64,000 nt of DNA from Streptomyces sp. ERV7. GTDB lineage: Bacteria > Actinomycetota > Actinomycetes > Streptomycetales > Streptomycetaceae. A program made the translations under genes and the position numbers. Each line of letters opens with the position of its first letter. The stretch's first letter is position 1. The notes under the pieces were generated by a model. The model ran no database searches. It worked only from the letters and a program-made list of their open reading frames with translations, and was not told the origin of the DNA. Of this stretch, positions 53,067-63,198 are shown piece by piece. The stretch covers positions 186,001-250,000 of the forward strand of contig NZ_LYOY01000029.1 of the NCBI RefSeq assembly GCF_001653515.1, in the 5' to 3' direction.

Positions 53067-56012
53067 TCAGTCCCGGAGCGCTCGGAGCGCCTTGCCGATC
53101 ACGTTCTTGCGGTCGGCGGCCGACGGCACGTGCTCCAGGCCGAAGCCGAGCAGCACGGTGTCGTGGGTGGTGACGGCCGCCTGGGAGTGGAAGAGCGCCT
53201 GGGAGCGGGCCCAGTCGCCGGCGTTGCCGGGGCTGCCGGCGGGCGGTCCCGGCACGCTCCACGGGCCGAGCGCCGTCTCGAAGCCCTCCGCGCCCTGTGC
53301 GGTGCCGCCGATGACCAGCTTGGTGTCGTCGACGAAGGCGCCCACCCCTCCGGAGCCGGGGTCCGACACATAGGAGACGGAGAGCTCGACCTGCTTGCCC
53401 GCGTACGGGCTGAGGTCGACCGAGACCGGCTGCCAGCCGTTGGAGGAGCCGGTGAAGCGGTTCCACGCGCCCGAGGTGCCGGACGCCGTGCAGGCGCCGG
53501 AGCCGACGGTCAGATAGTGCGCGAGGAACGGGTGGCCCTGGACGTAGTAGCCCTGCTCGCACTGGGCGGGCACCGCCTGGCTGGTGCCGCCGTTGGTGTC
53601 CGGCAGGGTCGTCCAGTCGTCCTGCCCGACCGTGTGCGCCTCGACGATCACGTTGTCGAAGCCGGGCTCGGTGTCATAGCTGAGCTGGAACTGCAGGCTC
53701 GGCTGCTGGGACGCCGTCGTACCGCTCAGGTCGGCGGTCCTGGACAGCCGCATATAGGCGCCGTCCTGGTGCTTGGCCGCCGCGAACCAGTCGCCGACAG
53801 CCGGCTCGAACGGGGTGCGGATGCCCGGGTAGCTGCCCGCGGCCGCGCTCTTGAACTGCGGGAACTGGTCGGGCTTGAGGGTGTCCGAGGTGATCGTGTA
53901 CGCCCCGGCCAGGTCCAGCGGGTTGTCGCTCGCGTTGCCGAGCGACGCCTTGGCGCCCGCCAGGCCGCCGGTGCCCTCGAAGCCGGGCGGGGACTTCAGG
54001 CCGACGCGGTTGTAGGCGCCGAGGTAGTACTGGGCGAAGTCGTCGGAGTCGGCGCCGCCGAGGTCGACCGTGCCGCCCGCCTTCTCACCGGCGTTGACGA
54101 GCTCGCCGCCCTCGTTGAGGAAGTCGCGCACGGCCCGGGTGACGGCGGCGGTGGGCCGCTCGGCGCCCGTGTACCAGACGGCCGTCCTGAAGTGGCTGAG
54201 CACGCCGAGCGCGCTCGGGGCGCCCTGGGTGGCCACGTCCCAGACCGCGGACTTCCGGCCGTTGTCGGCGAGCGCCCTGGTGTACGCGGCGGCATGCTGG
54301 GCGGGCGCGGTGCCGCCCTCCTCCGCGATCACCAGGGTGTCGCCCTTGGGCCGGTCGGCCACGGTGTAGGTGAAGGGCGTGCTGGAGGTCGCCTTGCCGG
54401 CCCGGGTGCGGCCGGTGAACCAGACCTCCACCTTGGAGCCGGCCTCCGCGCCCTCGACGGTGGCCCGGTACTGGTCGAAGTGGATGTTGTCCTCGCCGCC
54501 GTAGACGTCACCGCCCTTCCAGGCCCTGAGGTCCTCGGTGTGCGTACGGCCGCCGTCGACGCGGTAGTTGAGCGTCTTGTCGCGTACCGACTTGCGGACG
54601 GTGACGGCGACCTCCTGGTCCCCGCCGCGCGCGTACGAGGTGGTGAAGGCGTCCGGGGTGAAGTCGGGGGCCTCGATGCCGACCGGGGAGACCGGCTGGT
54701 CGGCGTGGCGCGCGGTGTCGGCGACGGCCAGCGCGAACGGGATGTTCTTGGCGAACTCCTGCTGGATCAGCTTCTCGTCGTCGGGGAAGTTGAAGACCGA
54801 CTGGCAGTCGCCGGGCTTCCACTGGTCATTGGGGTCGATCCGGGAGGCGGTCTGGCAGGTCGACATCTCCGGGGTGAACATATGGATCCCGTTGACGTTG
54901 CCCGCGTGGCCGTCGGCCTCGCCGTTGGTCGTGTACAGCTCGGAGGAGAGCTGGGGGTGGTAGCCGGGGATCGCGGAGTTCTCCGGCGTGCCGGCCAGCG
55001 ACTTGTAGAGGACGTCGTCCGGGGTCGGGGTGGCGACCTGCCAGCCCACGCCGTACAGCAGCAGTTCGGCCGCGGAGTGGTAGTTGATGGCGTAGGTGAA
55101 GCCGAGCCGCTTCTCGAAGGCGTCCAGTGCGCGGGTCTCCGGTTCGGAGCCGGCGGAGGGGCCGCGGTAGGTCTCGTCGGCCGGGTCGGGGGACGAACCC
55201 TCGTTGTCGTAGCCCCACTTGTACGGGAAGTTGCGGTTGGGGTCGACGCCGTCGCCCGGGGCGGTCTTCCCGTCGCCGTTGTTGTCGCGCAGGTTCTTGC
55301 GCCACAGCCGCTGCTGGGTGCCGGTGAAGGTGTAGTCGTACCCGTCGGGGTTGGCGGAGAGCACGAACCACAGCTCGGTGGAGTCCACGATCTTGGTGAT
55401 CCGCGGGTCCTTGCCGTAGTTGTCGAGGTAGTGGTGCATCAGCCGCCGGGTCATCTCCGGGGTGATCCACTCACGCGCGTGCTGGTTCGACATGTACAGC
55501 ACGGAGGGCTTGGAGCCGTCCTTGGCCCTGTTCGCGCCCTTGGTGAGCTTGAGGGCGAGGATGTCCTGGCCCTTGACGGTCTTGCCGATGGACTCGACCT
55601 TGGTGAGGTCCGGGTGGGCGAGCTGGGTGTCGACGATCTCCTTCTGCAGGCCGCCCGACCCGCTGTAGGGGCGGAAGACGCCGTCTCCCTGGGCCTTGAG
55701 GCGCTTCTCGGTCGCCGTCGAGAGCGTGTGCTCGGCGAGCTCGACGCCCTGCTTCTTCAGCGTGCCGGCCTGCTTCTTCGTGAGATAGAGCTCGACCTTG
55801 GCGGTCCCCGAGGCGGGTACCCGCGCGGTCAGTTCCTGGCTGTCGGCGCCCTGTGCCAGCAGCAGCGGCAGCTGCGCCTTGGTGACGTCGGCGTACCAGA
55901 CGGACAGTCCTTCGCCCTGGCCGCCCGGACTGGCGTGGGCGGCTGGTACCGCCGCCAGACCGGCCGTGAGCAGTGAAGCCGCGGCGAGGATCGCTCTCGC
56001 TCTGCGTCTCAT
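53067..56012 (-). CDS. Secreted zinc carboxypeptidase, M14 family
   Basis: A 981-residue exported peptidase. The signal peptide is residues 1-28 (Arg-rich start, cut near AHA). A propeptide-like region with lysine-rich helices runs to about 115. The M14 domain (about 120-440) has zinc ligands His178 and Glu181 in NQHAREWITPE and His312 in INYHSAAELLLYG, Arg contacts in DPNRNFPY, and the general-base Glu likely in FTPEMSTC near 384. The rest contains a beta-sandwich segment (about 460-560), a ThuA/GATase-like segment (about 565-660) and a C-terminal MAM-like domain with SYDTEPGFDNVIVEA and GAFVDDTKLVIGG. ATG 56012 has AAGGGGGG upstream. Confidence 0.9.
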   Translation of the reverse strand: MRRRARAILAAASLLTAGLAAVPAAHASPGGQGEGLSVWYADVTKAQLPLLLAQGADSQELTARVPASGTAKVELYLTKKQAGTLKKQGVELAEHTLSTATEKRLKAQGDGVFRPYSGSGGLQKEIVDTQLAHPDLTKVESIGKTVKGQDILALKLTKGANRAKDGSKPSVLYMSNQHAREWITPEMTRRLMHHYLDNYGKDPRITKIVDSTELWFVLSANPDGYDYTFTGTQQRLWRKNLRDNNGDGKTAPGDGVDPNRNFPYKWGYDNEGSSPDPADETYRGPSAGSEPETRALDAFEKRLGFTYAINYHSAAELLLYGVGWQVATPTPDDVLYKSLAGTPENSAIPGYHPQLSSELYTTNGEADGHAGNVNGIHMFTPEMSTCQTASRIDPNDQWKPGDCQSVFNFPDDEKLIQQEFAKNIPFALAVADTARHADQPVSPVGIEAPDFTPDAFTTSYARGGDQEVAVTVRKSVRDKTLNYRVDGGRTHTEDLRAWKGGDVYGGEDNIHFDQYRATVEGAEAGSKVEVWFTGRTRAGKATSSTPFTYTVADRPKGDTLVIAEEGGTAPAQHAAAYTRALADNGRKSAVWDVATQGAPSALGVLSHFRTAVWYTGAERPTAAVTRAVRDFLNEGGELVNAGEKAGGTVDLGGADSDDFAQYYLGAYNRVGLKSPPGFEGTGGLAGAKASLGNASDNPLDLAGAYTITSDTLKPDQFPQFKSAAAGSYPGIRTPFEPAVGDWFAAAKHQDGAYMRLSRTADLSGTTASQQPSLQFQLSYDTEPGFDNVIVEAHTVGQDDWTTLPDTNGGTSQAVPAQCEQGYYVQGHPFLAHYLTVGSGACTASGTSGAWNRFTGSSNGWQPVSVDLSPYAGKQVELSVSYVSDPGSGGVGAFVDDTKLVIGGTAQGAEGFETALGPWSVPGPPAGSPGNAGDWARSQALFHSQAAVTTHDTVLLGFGLEHVPSAADRKNVIGKALRALRD

Positions 56013-56110
56013 TGGCCCCCCTTGCTGTTGTGTGCCACGAAAGTGGACAGACGCCAGGCTCATGACACTTCATGATCATGTCAATACCGTGCGAGGGTGC
56101 TGAAACCGGA

Positions 56111-56137
56111 ACCGGCGCCCACCAAGTGGGCGCCGGT
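56111..56137 (-). terminator. Terminator of the uvrC-whiA operon
   Basis: ACCGGCGCCCAC (56111-56122) pairs perfectly with 56126-56137 around CAA. It lies about 80 bases beyond the whiA stop in the direction of transcription. Confidence 0.8.
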
Positions 56138-56214
56138 CACGGCTGGTTGAAGCCCAGGGTCTGACAGCGGTACGAGAAGGGCACCGACGCGAAACGGAGG
56201 GGGCCCTCCCCCGA

Positions 56215-57204
56215 TCAGCCGACCAGGCCGTCCGCCATCTCCTCGGTCAGATTGGACTCGGTGCCGGGGATGCCCAGATCCTGCGCCCGCTTGTCCGCCA
56301 TGGCGAGCAGCCGGCGGATCCGGCCCGCGACCGCGTCCTTGGTCAGCGGCGGGTCGGCGAGCGCGCCCAGCTCCTCCAGGGAGGCCTGCTTGTGCTCCAT
56401 GCGCAGCCGCCCGGCGGCCGCGAGGTGCTCCGGCACCTCCTCGGCCAGGATCTCCAGGGCGCGCTGCACCCGGGCCCCGGCGGCGACGGCGGCCCGCGCC
56501 GAGCGGCGCAGATTGGCGTCGTCGAAGTTGGCCAGGCGGTTGGCGGTGGCCCGGACCTCGCGGCGCATCCGCCGCTCCTCCCAGGCGAGCACCGACTCGT
56601 GCGCGCCGAGGCGGGTCAGCAGGGCGCCGATCGCGTCGCCGTCGCGGACGACGACGCGGTCCACGCCGCGCACCTCGCGGGCCTTGGCGGCGATCTGGAG
56701 CCGGCGGGCCGCGCCGACCAGCGCGAGCGCGGCCTCCGGACCCGGGCAGGTCACCTCCAGGGAGGAGGAGCGGCCCGGCTCGGTGAGCGAGCCATGGGCG
56801 AGGAAGGCCCCGCGCCAGGCCGCCTCGGCGTCACAGGTGGCCCCCGAGACCACCTGGGGCGGGAGGCCCCGGATGGGGCGGCCCCGGCCGTCGACGAGAC
56901 CGGTCTGGCGCGCCAGCTGGTCGCCGCCCGCCACCACCCGTACGACGAAGCGCGAGCCGCGGCGCAGCCCGCCCGGAGCCATCACGATCAGCTCGGAGCT
57001 GTGGCCGAAGATCTCCAGGATGTCCCGCTTGAGGCGGCGCGCCGCCATCGCGGTGTCCAGCTCCGCCTCGATCACGATGCGGCCGCTGACCAGGTGGAGG
57101 CCGCCCGCGAACCGCAGGATCGACGAGACCTCCGCCTTTCTGCAGCAGGTCCGGGTGACGGGGAGCCGGGAGATCTCATCCTTCACCGCTGCCGTCATCG
57201 CCAT
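56215..57204 (-). CDS. whiA: DNA-binding protein WhiA
   Basis: A 329-residue sporulation regulator of Streptomyces that acts with WhiB to switch aerial hyphae to septation. Residues 1-200 are the degenerate LAGLIDADG-like domain ([16 protein letters not shown] near 20-35 and [15 protein letters not shown]), and the C-terminal helix-turn-helix is near 255-310 ([18 protein letters not shown], then [16 protein letters not shown]). ATG 57204 or the ATG two codons later (57198), which overlaps the yvcK stop as ATGA, may be the true start. It is the last gene of uvrC-rapZ-yvcK-whiA, and its own promoter may lie inside yvcK. Confidence 0.97.
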   Translation of the reverse strand: MAMTAAVKDEISRLPVTRTCCRKAEVSSILRFAGGLHLVSGRIVIEAELDTAMAARRLKRDILEIFGHSSELIVMAPGGLRRGSRFVVRVVAGGDQLARQTGLVDGRGRPIRGLPPQVVSGATCDAEAAWRGAFLAHGSLTEPGRSSSLEVTCPGPEAALALVGAARRLQIAAKAREVRGVDRVVVRDGDAIGALLTRLGAHESVLAWEERRMRREVRATANRLANFDDANLRRSARAAVAAGARVQRALEILAEEVPEHLAAAGRLRMEHKQASLEELGALADPPLTKDAVAGRIRRLLAMADKRAQDLGIPGTESNLTEEMADGLVG

Positions 57205-58217
57205 GGGCCGATCCTTCCATGCATCCGAAAAATACGGTCGTACGCGGCGGCCAGCAGCTCCCGGTCATGCTTCGGGGACCCGTCCGGCGCGGCGACCGCC
57301 GCCAGCTCGACCACGGCGCCGAGCTGCTTGGCGGCGTCGGCGAGGGACTCGCGGTCGGGCACGGCGGCCTCGTCGGCCAGCACCACGTCCAGGGCGAGTT
57401 TAGGGGCGTGTCGTCCCAAAACCTCCAAATGACGCTGCGGAGAGAAGCCATCGGTTTCGCCGGGCTGGGGCGCCAGGTTCAGTGAGAGCACCTTGCGGGC
57501 CTTGGTCACCGTGAGCGCGTCGAGCAGCTCGGGCACCAGCAGATGCGGGATCACCGAGGAGAACCAGGAGCCGGGGCCCAGCACCACCCAGTCGGCGTCC
57601 AGGACGGCCTCCACCGCCTCCGGGACCGCCGGCGGGTCGACCGGGACCAGGTTGACGGACTGCACCTCGCCCGGGGTGAGCGCCACCGTGGCCTGGCCGC
57701 GGACCGTGTCCACATCGGTGGGGCGGGCCGGGTCGTGGCCCCGGACCAGCGCCTCCAGCTCCAGCGGGACGGCGGACATCGGCAGCACCCTGCCGTGCGC
57801 CCCGAGGAGCTTGCCGACCAGGTCGAGCGCCTGGACGTGGTCGCCCAGCTGCTCCCACAGGGCGACGATCAGCAGATTGCCGACCGCGTGCTCGTGCAGC
57901 TCGCCCTGGGACTGGAAGCGGTGCTGGATGACCCGGGCCCAGGTCTGGCCCCAGTCGTCGTCGCCGCAGAGCGCCGCCAGCGCCTTGCGCAGATCGCCCG
58001 GGGGCAGCACGCCCAGCTCCTCCCGGAGCCGGCCGCTGGAGCCGCCGTCGTCGGCCACGGTGACGACGGCGGTCAGGTCGCCGGTGATCCGGCGCAGCGC
58101 CGCGAGCGACGCGGAGAGACCCATGCCGCCGCCGAGGGCGACGACCTTGGGCTGGGCGCCACGCCCCCGGCCGGTGCGCAGCACCGGCCCGCGCGAGCGC
58201 CGTCGGTACACCTTCAC
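57195..58217 (-). CDS. yvcK: YvcK/GlmR-type uridine diphosphate-binding protein
   Basis: A 340-residue protein of the CofD-like YvcK family. B. subtilis YvcK (GlmR) binds UDP-GlcNAc and supports cell-wall precursor supply. The nucleotide motifs are [17 protein letters not shown] near 24-40, [17 protein letters not shown] near 53-69, and [13 protein letters not shown] toward the C-terminus. The GTG start overlaps the rapZ stop. It stands in the conserved rapZ-yvcK-whiA order of actinobacteria and Firmicutes. Confidence 0.94.
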   Translation of the reverse strand: MKVYRRRSRGPVLRTGRGRGAQPKVVALGGGMGLSASLAALRRITGDLTAVVTVADDGGSSGRLREELGVLPPGDLRKALAALCGDDDWGQTWARVIQHRFQSQGELHEHAVGNLLIVALWEQLGDHVQALDLVGKLLGAHGRVLPMSAVPLELEALVRGHDPARPTDVDTVRGQATVALTPGEVQSVNLVPVDPPAVPEAVEAVLDADWVVLGPGSWFSSVIPHLLVPELLDALTVTKARKVLSLNLAPQPGETDGFSPQRHLEVLGRHAPKLALDVVLADEAAVPDRESLADAAKQLGAVVELAAVAAPDGSPKHDRELLAAAYDRIFRMHGRIGPWR

Positions 58218-59155
58218 TCGCGCCCCATGTCCCGGTGGACGACGACGGTCTCGATCCCCTCGGAGGCGAGACGGGCGGCCAGCTTCTCGGACATCGCCAC
58301 CGAGCGGTGCTTGCCGCCGGTGCAGCCCACGGCGATCGTCACGTACCGCTTGCCCTCGCGGCGGTAGCCGGTCGCGATCAGCTGGAGCAGCTCGCTGTAC
58401 TGGTTGAGGAACTCCTTGGCGCCCGGCTGGTTGAAGACGTAACCGGACACCTCCTCGTTCAGGCCCGTGAAGGGGCGCAGCTCCGGCACCCAGTGCGGGT
58501 TCGGCAGGAAGCGGCAGTCCACCACCAGATCGGCGTCGACCGGCAGGCCGTACTTGTAGCCGAACGACATCACCGTGGCGCGCAGCTCCGGCTCCTCGTC
58601 CCCGGCGAACTGGGCGTCCATCTTGGCGCGCAGCTCGTGGACGTTGAGGCTGGAGGTGTCGATCACCAGGTCGGCGTCGCCGCGCAGCTCGCGCAGCAGG
58701 TCGCGCTCGGCCGCGATGCCGTCGACGATCCGGCCGTCGCCCTGCAGCGGGTGCGGGCGGCGGACCGACTCGAAGCGGCGCACCAGGGCGTCGTCGGACG
58801 ACTCCAGGAAGACGATCCGCCGGGTGACCTGCTTGGAGTCCAGGTCCGCCAGCGACTCGCGGAGGTTGTCGAAGAAACGGCGGCCGCGCACGTCGACGAC
58901 GACGGCGATACGGGCCACATTGCCCTGGGACCGGGCGCCGAGCTCCACCATGGTGGGGATCAGCGCGGGCGGCAGGTTGTCGACGACGAACCAGCCGAGG
59001 TCCTCCAGGCACTTGGCGGCGGTGCTGCGGCCGGCGCCGGACATCCCGGAGATGATCACCAGCTCGGGGATGGCCGCCTCTGCGGCGTCGTTCGTCGTGC
59101 CCGTACTCACGTGTGCGGCTCCAGCTTCTGCGTCTGTTCGGTCGTGCTCAGTCAT
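58214..59155 (-). CDS. rapZ: RNase adapter protein RapZ (YvcJ)
   Basis: A 313-residue P-loop protein. In E. coli RapZ guides RNase E to the small RNA GlmZ; in Gram-positives its role is less clear. Walker A is GMSGAGRS near 37-44 after a 30-residue acidic N-terminal extension, and Walker B-like [11 protein letters not shown] follows. The C-terminal domain shows [25 protein letters not shown] and [16 protein letters not shown], both family hallmarks. ATG 59155 overlaps the uvrC stop. Confidence 0.95.
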   Translation of the reverse strand: MTEHDRTDAEAGAAHVSTGTTNDAAEAAIPELVIISGMSGAGRSTAAKCLEDLGWFVVDNLPPALIPTMVELGARSQGNVARIAVVVDVRGRRFFDNLRESLADLDSKQVTRRIVFLESSDDALVRRFESVRRPHPLQGDGRIVDGIAAERDLLRELRGDADLVIDTSSLNVHELRAKMDAQFAGDEEPELRATVMSFGYKYGLPVDADLVVDCRFLPNPHWVPELRPFTGLNEEVSGYVFNQPGAKEFLNQYSELLQLIATGYRREGKRYVTIAVGCTGGKHRSVAMSEKLAARLASEGIETVVVHRDMGRE

Positions 59156-61200
59156 TTCGTGGATCCCCCGTCGTCCTCTTCAATGATCTCTCCTGTCGCC
59201 GTGTTCACGGCGGGTGCGGCCGGAGCTGCCTGCGCCAGGGCCGCTGCCACGGTCTCGGCCGTCTTGCGGCCTATCCCGGGGACTTCGCAGATCTCCTCGA
59301 TTGTCGCCGACCGGAGCCGCTTCACCGAGCCGAAATGCTTGACCAGAGCCTGTTTGCGGGACTCGCCCAGGCCCGGCACCGCATCCAGGGGGCTCGCCTT
59401 GAACCGCTTGGTCCGCTTGGCCCGCTGGTAGGTGATGGCGAACCGGTGAGCCTCGTCACGCACGCGCTGGAGCAGATACAGCCCCTCGCTGGAGCGGGGC
59501 AGGACGACCGGGTCGTCGTCGTCCGGCAGCCAGACCTCCTCCAGGCGCTTGGCCAGGCCGCACACGGCCACGTCGTCCATGCCCAGCTCGTCCAGGGCCC
59601 GCTTGGCGGCCGCCACCTGCGGCTGTCCGCCGTCGACCACCACGAGCTGCGGCGGGTAGGCGAACCGCTTGGGGCGCCCGTCCTCGGTGCGGGGCCCGGT
59701 CTCCACGGGGGCCTCGCCGGGCGCCGGGACCTCGCCGGAGGGGGCCGGACCCGCCTCGGCGCCCTCGCCCTCCTCGCCGTCCGCCCACTCCCCCAGCCGG
59801 GCGCTCTCGGCCAGATACCGCTTGAAGCGGCGGGTGATCACCTCGTGCATCGACCGGACGTCGTCCTGGCCCTCGAAGCCCTTGATCTGGAAGCGCCGGT
59901 ACTCGCTCTTCCTGGCCAGGCCGTCCTCGAAGACGACCATGGAGGCCACCACGTCCTCGCCCTGGAGGTGCGAGATGTCGAAGCACTCGATCCGCAGGGG
60001 CGCGCTGTCCAGCTCCAGGGCCTGCGCGATCTCCTCCAGGGCCCGGGAGCGGGTGGTCAGGTCGGAGGCGCGCTTGGTCTTGTGCAGCGCGAGCGCCTGC
60101 TGCGCGTTGCGCGCGACCGTCGCCATCAGGTCCTTCTTGTCGCCGCGCTGCGGGATCCGCAGCGACACCAGCGACCCGCGCCGCCCGGCGAGCCAGGCGC
60201 CGACCGAATCGGCGTCCTCCGGCAGCGCCGGGACCAGCACCTCCTTCGGTACGGAGTCGCCGGTCTCCTCCCCGTACAGCTGCTGGAGGGCGTGCTCGAC
60301 CAGGCCCGCCGTGTCGACGGCCTCGACCTTGTCGGTGACCCAGCCGCGCTGGCCGCGCACCCGGCCGCCGCGCACATGGAAGATCTGCACGGCCGCCTCC
60401 AGCTCGTCCTCGGCGACCGCGATCAGGTCCGCGTCGGTGGCGTCGGTGAAGACCACCGCGTTCTTCTCCAGGGCGCGGCGCAGCGCCCCGATGTCGTCGC
60501 GCAGCCGCGCCGCCCGCTCGTACTCCATCTCCTCGGCCGCCGCCGCCATGTCCTTCTCCAGCCGGCGGATGTACGTGCCGGTGCGCCCGGCCATGAAGTC
60601 GCAGAAGTCCTCGGCGAGTTCGCGGTGCTCCTCGGGCGTGACCCGGCCGACGCACGGGGCCGCGCACTTGCCGATGTAGCCGAGCAGACAGGGCCGGCCG
60701 ATCTGGGCGGAGCGCTTGAACACCCCGGCGGAGCACGTCCGTACGGGAAAGACGCGGAGCATCAGGTCGACGGTCTCGCGGATCGCCCACGCGTGTCCGT
60801 ACGGCCCGAAGTAGCGCACGCCCTTCTTCTTGGCGCCGCGCATCACCTGGACCCTGGGGAACTCCTCGTTGAGGGTGACCGCCAGATACGGATAGCTCTT
60901 GTCGTCGCGGTACTTGACGTTGAAGCGGGGGTCGAACTCCTTGATCCAGGAATACTCCAGCTGGAGCGCCTCGACCTCGGTGGAGACGACCGTCCACTCC
61001 ACGGACGCGGCCGTGGTGACCATCGTGGCCGTGCGCGGGTGCAGGCTGGTGAGCGGCTGGAAGTAGTTCGCCAGCCGCTGGCGCAGGGACTTCGCCTTGC
61101 CGACGTAGATCACCCGGCGGTGCTCGTCCCGGAACTTGTAGACCCCCGGCGAGTCGGGGATCTGTCCCGGCTTGGGGCGGTAGGTGGAGGGGTCTGCCAT
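59152..61200 (-). CDS. uvrC: Excinuclease ABC subunit C
   Basis: A 682-residue nuclease of nucleotide excision repair that makes both incisions. The GIY-YIG domain is residues about 13-95 ([21 protein letters not shown]). [15 protein letters not shown] is the cysteine-rich region near 165-180, and a UVR domain lies near 205-240. The RNase H-like catalytic core covers about 380-560 ([15 protein letters not shown]), and the tandem helix-hairpin-helix is at the C-terminus ([30 protein letters not shown]). An acidic Gly/Pro insertion lies near 475-510. ATG 61200 starts it; a longer in-frame start is less likely. Confidence 0.96.
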   Translation of the reverse strand: MADPSTYRPKPGQIPDSPGVYKFRDEHRRVIYVGKAKSLRQRLANYFQPLTSLHPRTATMVTTAASVEWTVVSTEVEALQLEYSWIKEFDPRFNVKYRDDKSYPYLAVTLNEEFPRVQVMRGAKKKGVRYFGPYGHAWAIRETVDLMLRVFPVRTCSAGVFKRSAQIGRPCLLGYIGKCAAPCVGRVTPEEHRELAEDFCDFMAGRTGTYIRRLEKDMAAAAEEMEYERAARLRDDIGALRRALEKNAVVFTDATDADLIAVAEDELEAAVQIFHVRGGRVRGQRGWVTDKVEAVDTAGLVEHALQQLYGEETGDSVPKEVLVPALPEDADSVGAWLAGRRGSLVSLRIPQRGDKKDLMATVARNAQQALALHKTKRASDLTTRSRALEEIAQALELDSAPLRIECFDISHLQGEDVVASMVVFEDGLARKSEYRRFQIKGFEGQDDVRSMHEVITRRFKRYLAESARLGEWADGEEGEGAEAGPAPSGEVPAPGEAPVETGPRTEDGRPKRFAYPPQLVVVDGGQPQVAAAKRALDELGMDDVAVCGLAKRLEEVWLPDDDDPVVLPRSSEGLYLLQRVRDEAHRFAITYQRAKRTKRFKASPLDAVPGLGESRKQALVKHFGSVKRLRSATIEEICEVPGIGRKTAETVAAALAQAAPAAPAVNTATGEIIEEDDGGSTK

Positions 61201-61280
61201 GGCCACCACCCTACTGGCGGGGACCGACAACGCGGCTTCAAGGGGCGCGGCCCCTGAGGGGACTCGGGGAGGTGCCGCCT

Positions 61281-61333
61281 TTCAGGGGCGCAGGGAACCG
61301 CGCGACCAGCCACGCACGAGCCGCAGCCGGTCA
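61281..61333. repeat. Dispersed Streptomyces intergenic repeat, copy C
   Basis: TTCAGGGGCGCAGGGAACC, then GCGCGACCAGCC and a CCGCAGCCGG end. It shares the core with copies at 13541-13630 and 14719-14750. It lies in the 150-base space between uvrC and the protease-partner gene. Confidence 0.6.
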
Positions 61334-61351
61334 CGCGGTCCGTCCGACGGC

Positions 61352-62182
61352 CTACGCCGGCTTCGCCCCTCGCCTGCGGCGACGCAGGGCCACCGCGCCC
61401 AGGCCGGCCGCCGCGAGCGCGCCCGCACCGGCGGTCACCGAGGCGGTCGCGGCCGTGCCGCCGCCGTGGCCGGCGGAGGCGGCTGCGGCCTGGGCCCGCG
61501 CCTCCTCGGGCGTCTGCCCGTACCCCCCTGCCTTGCCGGACTGCGCGTACGCGGAGCCGGGCAGTTTGTCGCCGTAGGCCCGCTGGACGCGCTGCCGGTA
61601 GGCGGCCAGGGTCGTGCCCCCGGCCCCGACCGCGCGCACCGCGTCCTCGTCCAGGGGGAGCACGGTGGCGCCCTTCTGGACGTACCAGGCGTTGATCTGC
61701 GGCTCCTGGAAGACGGTGCCGCCCGGCAGCCGCCCGGCGCCCGCCGCGGCGTAGCGGGCCTCGTCGTCACCGGTGGCTATGTTCACCACCTTCCAGGTGG
61801 TGCCCTGCGGAACGGTCCACAGGGAGGCCTTCTGGCCGTCCGAGGAGACGGCCGTGGAGGCGAGGTACTCCAGCTTCGCCACCGGCGCCCCCGCCCGCCC
61901 GGCGACGAACTCCGGGGAGAGCGTGTAGACGGGCACCGGGTCGCCCTGGACGCGCGGGGCGGCGGCGGCCAGGGACACCTTGCCGTCCCTGGCGAAGAAG
62001 CGGGAGAGCGTGCCGAGGGTCGCGGGGTCCGCGGCCGCCTGGTGGGCGGCCGCCTTGGAGCCGGCGGTCGCGGTGGGGTTCTCGGCGGCCGAGGCGTACG
62101 GGGCGGCCAGGCCGGCGAGGCCGGTGAGCAGCGCCACGACGGCGGCGCGGGAGGACAGACGTCGCACGGTCATCGCCGTCAC
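61352..62182 (-). CDS. Secreted protein with C-terminal membrane anchor, protease partner
   Basis: A 276-residue exported protein. A signal peptide of about 32 residues ends near ASAAE. The mature part (about 35-230) has no motif I know; it is rich in Ala, Gly and Val, with VPVYTLSPEFVAG and LWTVPQGTTWKVVNIATG segments. The C-terminus is a hydrophobic span (AGALAAAGLGAVALRR) followed by RRRRRGAKPA, an anchor with a cytoplasmic basic tail. No LPxTG-type sorting motif precedes it. GTG 62182 overlaps the protease stop (GTGA), so it is coupled to that gene. ATG 62173 is the alternative. It could be an inhibitor, a chaperone or an anchor for the protease. Confidence 0.68.
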   Translation of the reverse strand: MTAMTVRRLSSRAAVVALLTGLAGLAAPYASAAENPTATAGSKAAAHQAAADPATLGTLSRFFARDGKVSLAAAAPRVQGDPVPVYTLSPEFVAGRAGAPVAKLEYLASTAVSSDGQKASLWTVPQGTTWKVVNIATGDDEARYAAAGAGRLPGGTVFQEPQINAWYVQKGATVLPLDEDAVRAVGAGGTTLAAYRQRVQRAYGDKLPGSAYAQSGKAGGYGQTPEEARAQAAAASAGHGGGTAATASVTAGAGALAAAGLGAVALRRRRRGAKPA

Positions 62183-62847
62183 GCCCCGATCCGGTAGAGC
62201 GAGTGGGTCCAGGAGAACGAGTCGTTGTCGACGTACCAGGCGTGCGAGGCCCAGTTGTAGCGGTTGCTGGAGGGCCATGGGTCGCCCCAGTAGACCCAGC
62301 TGCCGGCGGTGTCGTACCCGTAGATCACATGCATGTGACCGCCGCCGCTCGACCACTGGATACGGCTCTCCATCGGCCGGTTGGCGTTGATCTCGGTCTG
62401 TACGGTCGAGTAGCGCAGCCAGCCGCTGACGTACGAGCCGGAGCTGATCCCGGCCCAGCCCAGGGCGTTCTGCACATTGCCCAGGTCCGCCTGCCAGTTG
62501 GGGCAGTCGTAGCCCTGCTGGCGCCCGAAGGCGGCGTTGCAGAACTGGTTCTGGCTGTAGGTGCGCCCGAACCAGGTGGCGATGGTGTTGCCGCTGGCGG
62601 CCCAGCACCAGTTGTCCTTCTGCTGGGCCTGCATGGTGATGTTGAGACGCTTCGACGCCGCTGCCGTGGCGGACGGCGGGTCGGCGGCGGTACGGGTGTC
62701 GGATGCGCGGGTGTCGGCGGCGGCGGTGGACGTGGCGGCTGCGGTGCCGTGCTCGTGCGGGGATGCGACGGCGCTCGCCGTGGGGGCGGCGAGCAGGGCC
62801 GTCACCACGAGGGCGAGGGCCGTAAGCCGTCTCTTGCGGTTGTGCAT
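62179..62847 (-). CDS. Secreted papain-like cysteine protease (C39-like/AvrRpt2 type)
   Basis: A 222-residue exported protein. The signal peptide is residues 1-26. A Thr/Ala/Ser/Asp-rich segment to about 65 may be a propeptide. The catalytic domain has the Cys box QAQQKDNWCWAASGNT (Cys81 as nucleophile), an H/D-type GGGHMHVIYGYD (His171 the probable general base) and YWGDPWPS (Asp189). Cys103 and Cys115 may form a disulfide. The family includes the plant effector AvrRpt2 and bacteriocin-type C39 peptidases. The substrate is unknown. ATG 62847 has GGGAGG upstream. The membrane-anchored partner follows and overlaps. Confidence 0.85.
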   Translation of the reverse strand: MHNRKRRLTALALVVTALLAAPTASAVASPHEHGTAAATSTAAADTRASDTRTAADPPSATAAASKRLNITMQAQQKDNWCWAASGNTIATWFGRTYSQNQFCNAAFGRQQGYDCPNWQADLGNVQNALGWAGISSGSYVSGWLRYSTVQTEINANRPMESRIQWSSGGGHMHVIYGYDTAGSWVYWGDPWPSSNRYNWASHAWYVDNDSFSWTHSLYRIGA

Positions 62848-63198
62848 CGCGTTCCTCCCGAAGCGGGGGGTGTGGGGATTGGAGGAGCGCGTCCGGACGC
62901 TTTCGGTGAGCATCGAACGTTGTCGTGGGCTGGTCAACGCGCTTCAATGCGGGGTGAGACACGGGTGTGAACGGGGTGGCCGCCATGTGAACAGGCCTTC
63001 CGGGCCCACCAGGCAGCCCGGGTCCCGCGGCCACCCGTGACCACCCCCCGCCGTGAACGTTCACTGTGCGGCCCGAAGTCCCCTGACCGGCGGCGCAGTT
63101 GAAGCAGGCCCGTACGGCCGCCCGACCGGCAGCGCGGTCGGGCCCGGCCTCTACGGCCACCCCCCACCAGATCCGAAGCAGTCCCGAGGGAGTCCCCC
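62848..63198. other. Divergent intergenic region with GTGAAC repeats
   Basis: About 350 bases between the protease (leftward) and the helix-turn-helix gene (rightward). GTGAAC occurs at 62967-62972, 62987-62992 and as part of the perfect palindrome GTGAACGTTCAC at 63053-63064. GCGTCCGGACGC at 62889-62900 is another 12-base palindrome. No gene is evident. Confidence 0.6.
63053..63064. promoter_or_regulatory. Palindrome upstream of the helix-turn-helix gene
   Basis: GTGAACGTTCAC, perfect 12-base palindrome. Two GTGAAC half-sites lie about 66 and 86 bases to its left. It is a candidate operator for the adjacent regulator or the divergent protease. Confidence 0.5.

Noticed and set aside
61352..62182. 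LPxTG-type sortase substrate
   Set aside because: The C-terminal span and Arg tail fit an anchor, but no LPxTG, LAxTG or similar motif precedes the span.
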